Of a stretch of 64,000 bases of DNA, positions 58,880 to 64,000 are shown one piece after another; the first letter of the stretch is position 1; every line of letters starts with the position of its first letter. The notes beneath the pieces were generated by a model. That model did not search any database, was not told the origin of the DNA, and saw only the letters and a program-made list of their open reading frames with translations. The stretch is taken from assembly GCF_009711165.2 (NCBI RefSeq), contig NZ_WMID02000024.1, forward strand, positions 1 to 64,000, written 5' to 3'. The position numbers and the translations under genes are program-made. This DNA is from Flavobacterium sp. MC2016-06 (lineage in GTDB: Bacteria; Bacteroidota; Bacteroidia; Flavobacteriales; Flavobacteriaceae).

Positions 58880-59848
58880 TTATTTCGAAGTTATATAATC
58901 AACAATCATATTAGCATGAATGCGAGAATTTTCGATAAACCATTTATGCGTCTGCATTCCTCCGCAGACAACTCCAGCCAAGAATAAGCCTTTTACATTA
59001 GTTTCCATAGTTTCAGGATTATAAGTTGGCACTTTTAGCTCATCATCAGACAATTGAATACCCATGTTTTCTAGAAAAGACAAATCTGGTTTGTAGCCAG
59101 TCAGCGCCAAAACAAAGTCATTTTCTATAGTAACTTTTCCGGTAGGAGTTTCAATTTCTACTTCATTATCTCTAATCTCAGTAATATTAGACTCAAAATA
59201 AGCTTTAATACTACCTTCGGCAATTCTGTTTTCGATATCTGGTTTTACCCAATATTTTACTCGATTATTAATTTCATTTTTACGAATTACCATGGTAACA
59301 TTTGCTCCTTTTCGCCAGCATTCTAAAGCTGCATCAACAGAAGAATTGTTTGCACCAACAACCAAAATGTTTCTAAAAGCATATTCATGCGCTTCTTTAT
59401 AATAATGGCGAACTTTAGGTAGTTCTTCGCCTTTTAGATTCATTTCAATCGGAAGATCATAAAAACCAGTTGCAATAATCACATTTTTTGCTTCGTAAAA
59501 GGCCTTATCAGTTTTTATTTTAAATGATCCATTTTGCTGTTTATTAACTTCAGAAACTCTTTCAAATAAATTAATAGAAAAATTAAAGTAACGATGAATG
59601 TTTCTATAATATTCTAAAGCTTCTGGGCGTCCTGGCTTTGGTGCCAGGCAATTAAACGGAATATCGCCAATTTCTAATCTTTCTGCTGTAGAGAAAAAGG
59701 TCATGTACAAAGGATAATTGAAAATACTATTTACAATTGCTCCTTTTTCTATAATTAAATAACGAAGATTTTTCTTTTGAGCTTCAATAGCGCAGGCCAG
59801 TCCAATAGGGCCGCCGCCAACTATTACTAAATCATATTGTTCTGTCAT
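58880..59848 (-). CDS. ypdA: YpdA-family putative bacillithiol disulfide reductase
   Basis: A 322-residue FAD/NAD(P)H oxidoreductase: GGGPIG (FAD Rossmann, about 10-15), the family-specific YPLYMTFFSTAERLEIGDIP, and a second GANNSSVDAALEC nucleotide-binding motif. The active-site Cys are the family's single-Cys type. In Firmicutes YpdA reduces oxidised bacillithiol. It is 7 bp from the CYTH-domain gene upstream on the same strand. Confidence 0.87.
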   Translation of the reverse strand: MTEQYDLVIVGGGPIGLACAIEAQKKNLRYLIIEKGAIVNSIFNYPLYMTFFSTAERLEIGDIPFNCLAPKPGRPEALEYYRNIHRYFNFSINLFERVSEVNKQQNGSFKIKTDKAFYEAKNVIIATGFYDLPIEMNLKGEELPKVRHYYKEAHEYAFRNILVVGANNSSVDAALECWRKGANVTMVIRKNEINNRVKYWVKPDIENRIAEGSIKAYFESNITEIRDNEVEIETPTGKVTIENDFVLALTGYKPDLSFLENMGIQLSDDELKVPTYNPETMETNVKGLFLAGVVCGGMQTHKWFIENSRIHANMIVDYITSK

Positions 59849-59855
59849 AACGCTT

Positions 59856-60326
59856 TTATTTCCAATCCTTAAAAGGGGTTTTACTCAAGTAAGCGTTATA
59901 ATAACGTTCATCATTTGTTACTTCTTCACCCAGCCAATCTGGTTTTTCAAACTCTTCGTCTTCAGCGTTAAGTTCGATTTCTGCCATAATTAAGCCTTCA
60001 TTATCTCCATAAAATTCATCGACTTCAAAAACATGATTTCCTGATTTTATTTCAAAACGTGTTTTTTCAATTTTGCCTTTTTCGCATAATTTAAGCAGTT
60101 CTTGCGCTTCATCAATCGGAATTTCATTTTCCCATTCAAAACGCGACATACCACCTTGATGTCCAATACCTTTTATGGTAATAAATCCTTTTTGGCCTTT
60201 AATTCTAACCCTAACAGTTCTTTCGGGAAGAGAACTCAAATAACCTTGTGCAATTTTATTTTGAGTAAAAGCCTGTTCTTTAAAATCAGTAGATTTTACA
60301 AGAAACTTTCTTTCAATTTCAATCAT
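59856..60326 (-). CDS. CYTH domain protein (triphosphate tunnel metalloenzyme family)
   Basis: A 156-residue protein starting MIEIERKFLV, the ExExK motif of CYTH enzymes that bind triphosphates in a beta-tunnel. Further basic strands (RTVRVRIKGQKGFITIKG) and acidic ones (VFEVDEFYGDNEGLIMAEIEL) fit. It is likely an inorganic triphosphatase or adenylate cyclase-like enzyme. It is co-oriented with the ypdA-like gene, 7 bp apart. Confidence 0.9.
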   Translation of the reverse strand: MIEIERKFLVKSTDFKEQAFTQNKIAQGYLSSLPERTVRVRIKGQKGFITIKGIGHQGGMSRFEWENEIPIDEAQELLKLCEKGKIEKTRFEIKSGNHVFEVDEFYGDNEGLIMAEIELNAEDEEFEKPDWLGEEVTNDERYYNAYLSKTPFKDWK

Positions 60327-60519
60327 TTTTTCTTTTAAATTAATTTTTACTGCAAGTTACAGAATTTTAGCAACTATTTAATTAGGATTTTAACTACAAA
60401 TTACTTAATTGAAATGTTAATTTATAACAATAAGTTAATTCGTACAATAAACTTTGTTGCAAATTAAGTAAAACGTTAAAATATCTGATTATTAAGATAT
60501 TACGTATTTATTTTTTGGC

Positions 60520-60527
60520 TAAATTTG
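60520..60527 (+). promoter_or_regulatory. -7 element TAAATTTG of the OmpA-family gene
   Basis: Consensus box 23 bp upstream of the ATG at 60551. This favours that start over an in-frame TTG at 60515, which would lie upstream of the box itself. Confidence 0.7.
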
Positions 60528-60550
60528 ACATAATTTTAACTTTAAAACTT

Positions 60551-61459
60551 ATGTCTAAAAAAGCACTTTATCTCTTAGGCATTGCTATAACTATTATTTT
60601 TGGTACATTTTTGTACATGAAATTCTGTTGCAATTGCTGTATGAAAACTCCAACTGAAGATACTGAAAAAACAGTTGCAGTTGAAACAAAAGAACCTGAT
60701 TATGTTCCTTTTGTTCTAAATGGTTCAGGAATTGATTATCAAACCCATGATAACCTCAAGTTCCTTAAAAACAGTGCAATGTTAATTATTCCTGTTGGTG
60801 ATTCTGTTGTAAATGGAATTGAAAAACTTAAGACGTACTTAATTTCAAATCCAAAACAAAAAATCACGATCACAGGTTATGCAACTTCTGATGAGAAGAA
60901 CAATACGACTTTTGAGAATCTTGGTTTAGCTAGGGCAAATGATGTTAAAAATTATTTTGTTTCTAAAGGCCTATCAGAAAATCAGTTTAATACAAAAGGA
61001 GAAATCATTGATAAGTGGAAAATGAGTGCAGATACTCTTTTAGGTCCTGCAGCATATAATTTTGAGGCAGTAGACACAACAGCTGTTACTGATGAATGGA
61101 GTGCTTTGAAAGATAAAATCAATGCAGATCCTTTAGTTCTTCATTTTAATACAAACAAATCAAGTGAAAAACTAGATGCTTCTCAAAAGCAAAAAGTAGC
61201 TGCTATTGCTAAATATGTAAGTAATGTAAAAGATGCATCTGTTTTAGTTGTTGGACATTCTGATAATGTTGGAAATCGTGATGCAAATGTAATTTTGGCT
61301 CAAAAACGTGCCGATTTTACTAGAAGCTATTTAGCTAAAAATGGCATAGAAGCTTCACGTATTGAAACGCAATCAAAAGGTCCTGATGAGCCTGTTGGTG
61401 AAAACAATACAAGTGAAGGAAAAGCAAACAACAGAAGAACTGTCATTACAATAAAATAA
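60551..61459 (+). CDS. OmpA family protein (302 aa)
   Basis: The ATG at 60551 follows a -7 box. An N-terminal transmembrane segment (KALYLLGIAITIIFGTFLYM) is followed by a CCNCCM Cys cluster. A divergent OmpA-like half (about 55-155) and a clear OmpA-C domain (about 195-300, with VLVVGHSDNVGNRDANVILA and NNRR) follow. It binds peptidoglycan and anchors the envelope. An HhH-type gene lies 20 bp downstream. Confidence 0.82.
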   Translation: MSKKALYLLGIAITIIFGTFLYMKFCCNCCMKTPTEDTEKTVAVETKEPDYVPFVLNGSGIDYQTHDNLKFLKNSAMLIIPVGDSVVNGIEKLKTYLISNPKQKITITGYATSDEKNNTTFENLGLARANDVKNYFVSKGLSENQFNTKGEIIDKWKMSADTLLGPAAYNFEAVDTTAVTDEWSALKDKINADPLVLHFNTNKSSEKLDASQKQKVAAIAKYVSNVKDASVLVVGHSDNVGNRDANVILAQKRADFTRSYLAKNGIEASRIETQSKGPDEPVGENNTSEGKANNRRTVITIK

Positions 61460-61479
61460 TTATTTAAAAACATAACATT

Positions 61480-62028
61480 ATGAATATACCTTGTATCTTA
61501 ATACCTGCTTTGGTGGGATTAATCTGTGGAATTTTAGGTTACCTAATTGGAAAAATGAACTCTAAAAATGATGATTCTCTAGCTTTGTCTTTACAAGCTG
61601 ATTTAGATGCCTGCAAAGCAAATACCAAAAACTTGAATGCTAGAATTGCAACTTTAGAAGCTGATTTAAAAGCTGCTAAAGCTAATATTTCTACACAATC
61701 TTTTGCTGGTACAGCTGTTCCTGCATTTATCTTCGATGGAGCTTTGGCTGCAACAGTTTTTGGAACTAAAATAAAAGAAAACGATTTGAAAATAGTAGAA
61801 GGAATTGGCCCTAAAATTGAGGAACTTTATCATAGTGCAGGCATCAATACGTGGCTGGCTTTATCTGAAACTTCTACTGCAAAATCACAAGCTATTTTAG
61901 ATGCTGCAGGCGAGAACTACGCAATTCATAACCCAGGTACTTGGGCCAAACAAGCTGCATTAGCTTATCAAGGCAAATGGCAGGAATTAAAAGACTGGCA
62001 GGAAGTTTTAGACGGTGGTAAAGAATAA
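61480..62028 (+). CDS. Membrane-anchored protein with helix-hairpin-helix-like domain
   Basis: A 182-residue protein: one N-terminal transmembrane segment (IPALVGLICGILGYLIGKM), a coiled-coil region (about 35-70), then NDLKIVEGIGPKIEELYHSAG, the HhH-like GIGPKIxxLLxxAGI pattern of DUF4332-type proteins. It forms an operon with the OmpA gene. DNA binding by the HhH-like part is not assured; the family's function is unknown. Confidence 0.8.
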   Translation: MNIPCILIPALVGLICGILGYLIGKMNSKNDDSLALSLQADLDACKANTKNLNARIATLEADLKAAKANISTQSFAGTAVPAFIFDGALAATVFGTKIKENDLKIVEGIGPKIEELYHSAGINTWLALSETSTAKSQAILDAAGENYAIHNPGTWAKQAALAYQGKWQELKDWQEVLDGGKE

Positions 62029-62042
62029 GTTTATCTATAAAT

Positions 62043-62071
62043 AAAAAAACTGGCTTTAAGCCAGTTTTTTT
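62043..62071. terminator. Bidirectional terminator
   Basis: Hairpin AACTGGCTT / AAGCCAGTT flanked by A and T runs, between the converging HhH-type gene and menC. Confidence 0.92.
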
Positions 62072-63161
62072 ATACTTTGTCTAAAAATTGAGAATCCCAA
62101 TTTTTAGTAATATTGTACCATAATTGACCTTTTGAAACTTCGAGCGGGCAATCAAAATTATTGGTATACAGTGCTCCTGTTCCTAAACCTTGAGGCATTT
62201 TTGAGTTTTGCATAAATGTCCATTGTGCAATAGCATTTAGTCCAATATTACTTTCTAATGCAGATGTTATCCACCAGCCAATATTGTGTTTTTCTGCCAG
62301 AGTAATCCATTCTTGAGTTCCTCTAAAACCACCAATAAAACTAGGCTTAAGAATAATATATTGCGGTTTTATTTTTTGCAAAAGCTGTTCTTTTTCTTCT
62401 AATGAAAATACACCAATTAATTCTTCGTCTAAAGCAATTGGAAATGGTGTTACTTGACACAAATCTGACATTGCTTGAACGTTACCTTTCTTTATAGGTT
62501 GTTCTACACTATGTAATTGAAATACATCTAATTGTTTTAATTTATCTAAAGTTTCATTTAAAGCAAAAGCACCATTTGCATCTACGCGAATTTCTATTTG
62601 CTGTGCCGAAAAATGACTTCGGATAAACTGCAGCAATTCTAATTCTTTTTGAAAATCTATTGCACCTATTTTAAGTTTAATACAATTAAAACCCTGCTCT
62701 AGTTTCTCTTCAATCTGCTCTTTCATAAAAGAAGCTTCACCCATCCAGACTAAACCATTTATAACAATTGATTTAGAATTTGAAGTAAAATCAGAAGGAA
62801 ATAAAACATACGGATTTTCGCTTTTAAGAGATAAAAAAGCCATTTCAACCCCGAATTGAATGGAAGGAAATTCTAACAATGATTCCCAAAGAGCTGTTTC
62901 TCCTAAATGAATGTTTTGGCAAACCCAGTTTAGCTGTTCTTCATAATCATCACGATCATCTGCACTTAAACCACGAAGTATACCGCACTCTCCTATTCCT
63001 TTTTTACCGTTTTCTTCAAGAATAATAAACCAAGTTTCCTTCTCGGTCATAACTCCTCTAGATGTTCCAGAAGGACGTTTAAACTCGAGCATGTATTGGT
63101 GGTAAGTCGCTTTCAAAATTTTGGTGTTTTTTTTTAAACCATATAAGTTATATAAGCTCAT
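62070..63161 (-). CDS. menC: o-Succinylbenzoate synthase (menaquinone synthesis)
   Basis: A 363-residue enolase-superfamily enzyme: KLKIG (catalytic Lys pair), VDANGAF, SVEQPI and ALDEEL metal ligands and the C-terminal ALESNIGLNAIAQW. It dehydrates SHCHC to o-succinylbenzoate in menaquinone synthesis, as expected in Flavobacteriia. The start codon lies inside a long inverted repeat at 63139-63317. Confidence 0.88.
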   Translation of the reverse strand: MSLYNLYGLKKNTKILKATYHQYMLEFKRPSGTSRGVMTEKETWFIILEENGKKGIGECGILRGLSADDRDDYEEQLNWVCQNIHLGETALWESLLEFPSIQFGVEMAFLSLKSENPYVLFPSDFTSNSKSIVINGLVWMGEASFMKEQIEEKLEQGFNCIKLKIGAIDFQKELELLQFIRSHFSAQQIEIRVDANGAFALNETLDKLKQLDVFQLHSVEQPIKKGNVQAMSDLCQVTPFPIALDEELIGVFSLEEKEQLLQKIKPQYIILKPSFIGGFRGTQEWITLAEKHNIGWWITSALESNIGLNAIAQWTFMQNSKMPQGLGTGALYTNNFDCPLEVSKGQLWYNITKNWDSQFLDKV

Positions 63162-63317
63162 TTTAGTTTTACTTTGGGTTGAACTTAAATGATTTAAGCT
63201 ATATAAGTTTAACTAAGTGTAAAACTAAAATGAGCTTATATCACTTAATATGGTAAAATTTTGGTTATATAAATAAACTTAGCGCAAGCCTAAAATGAAC
63301 TTATATCACTTATATGG
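63139..63317. repeat. Nested palindromic repeat at the menC start
   Basis: Outer arms 63139-63166 and 63290-63317 pair over 26 of 28 bases. Inner arms 63150-63172 and 63219-63241 are a perfect 23-bp inverted repeat containing the menC ATG. The unit AAAATGARCTTATATCACTT occurs twice as a direct repeat (63229 and 63292). Confidence 0.85.
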
Positions 63318-63324
63318 TAAAATT

Positions 63325-64000
63325 TTAATTATAAAGCTTCAAAACTTTATCGAAATCTTTTGATGGTAAACCTGCTTTTTTAAATACTTCAAAGTCAGCT
63401 TTGGTTTTATCTTCCCAGCTTAAGTTTTCGGATACATTTTGAGATTTATATTGCTTATAGATTACTTTTGCAGTGCTGTAATCATCACTTATTAAATAAG
63501 TATGTGCCAGGTTTAATTTTATTGTTAATTCTGTGTCGTCCAGCTTTTCTCCTTCTTTCAAGAATTTAAGTGCTTTGGCATATTGTCTTGTCAAGATATA
63601 ACAATATCCAATCGAACTGTAATCTAAAGCAGTTGCTTTTCCTTCGCCAATTATTGTAGCTAATTTTTGAATCGCTTCGTTGTATTGCTGTGATTGTATT
63701 AAAACCGAAGCTTGTGTTCTTAAATCATTAAAGACATTTTTAGAAATATCGGCATCTTTATAACATAGATTTCCGAAATCTTTATATACTTTGTTTTTTT
63801 CTATTGGCAATAGTTTTTGAAACTCTGTATATCGATATTGTTTCATTATTTTTTCTAGAATGCAAACACAAAAATCATCAGAATTGGCCATTTTTTGGGC
63901 CATTGTAGATGTTTTACACAAACTTATGATTTCGTTTTTATTGTCTTGATTCCAACCACGATTTAGTTTAGTATCAACCCACGGTACAACTTCTAAAACT
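63325..64000 (-). CDS. TPR-repeat protein, truncated by the window edge
   Basis: The frame is open to the window end, so the true start lies beyond 64000 (the visible TTG at 63921 is not the start). The visible 224 codons hold tetratricopeptide units (QASVLIQSQQYNEAIQKLA then TALDYSSIGYCYILTRQYAKALKFL and TELTIKLNLAHTYLISDDYSTA). TPRs mediate protein-protein contacts. No further assignment is possible without the missing 5' part. Confidence 0.8.
   Translation of the reverse strand, partial: VLEVVPWVDTKLNRGWNQDNKNEIISLCKTSTMAQKMANSDDFCVCILEKIMKQYRYTEFQKLLPIEKNKVYKDFGNLCYKDADISKNVFNDLRTQASVLIQSQQYNEAIQKLATIIGEGKATALDYSSIGYCYILTRQYAKALKFLKEGEKLDDTELTIKLNLAHTYLISDDYSTAKVIYKQYKSQNVSENLSWEDKTKADFEVFKKAGLPSKDFDKVLKLYN

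Overview
The window looks like a Flavobacterium-type chromosome (phylum Bacteroidota). The DNA is AT-rich, promoters carry the Bacteroidota -7 element TAnnTTTG, and the core genes are typical of the group: two-porin locus, arginine decarboxylase next to a deoxyhypusine synthase homologue, ppc, a YpdA-type reductase, menC and many lipoproteins. No rRNA, transposase, integrase or CRISPR array is visible.

Region 1 (about 1-30.1 kb) is accessory and mostly on the minus strand. It starts with a Crp/Fnr regulator and an SDR enzyme that share a 20-bp repeated operator candidate. Small lipoproteins, SMI1/KNR4 (SUKH) and leucine-rich-repeat proteins, a COQ4-like protein, a sirtuin, an M20 peptidase, a methyltransferase, a PQQ-type propeller, a GNAT and a serine hydrolase follow. 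Three paralogous XRE regulators (2.1, 15.4 and 27.5 kb) carry the same near-leaderless promoter. Two genes are decayed: an internally deleted GrpB-family gene (3.0-3.3 kb) and a frameshifted gene (19.6-20.0 kb).

The most unusual part is 20.0-27.4 kb. Six copies of a roughly 130-bp imperfect palindrome separate single genes of unknown function, all in one orientation. Each copy has AAC...GTT outer boxes, a second inner inverted box and an asymmetric spacer between them. In three of four testable cases the ten bases that begin a gene unit are perfectly complementary to the ten bases that end the same unit; the fourth has one mismatch. That is the signature expected of integron gene cassettes and attC sites, and not of ordinary dispersed repeats. 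A block with an alcohol dehydrogenase, an SDR and an AraC regulator appears to interrupt the array. The whole stretch ends at a tRNA-Val gene whose terminator recurs upstream (18.8, 22.1 and 28.05 kb), as if elements had accumulated in tandem at the tRNA 3' end.

Region 2 (30.1-64 kb) is mostly conserved chromosome: an ABC exporter, two porins, proline dehydrogenase, aroB, a small ORF ahead of a speA-type decarboxylase, a deoxyhypusine synthase-like protein, an Asp-rich protein, recQ, a DinB protein, ppc, an Lrp/AsnC regulator, and an M14 peptidase divergent from an XRE repressor. The peptidase-repressor intergenic region holds six copies of a 16-bp palindrome, three of them coinciding with -7 boxes and one overlapping the repressor start codon. 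Then come an acyltransferase, a five-gene cluster (methyltransferase, M23 peptidase, lipoprotein, secreted protein, NTF2-like), an APC permease, a class V aminotransferase, msrA, selO, a ypdA-like reductase, a CYTH protein, an OmpA protein, an HhH protein and menC, ending in a TPR gene cut by the window edge. Intergenic gaps here are rich in long inverted repeats.
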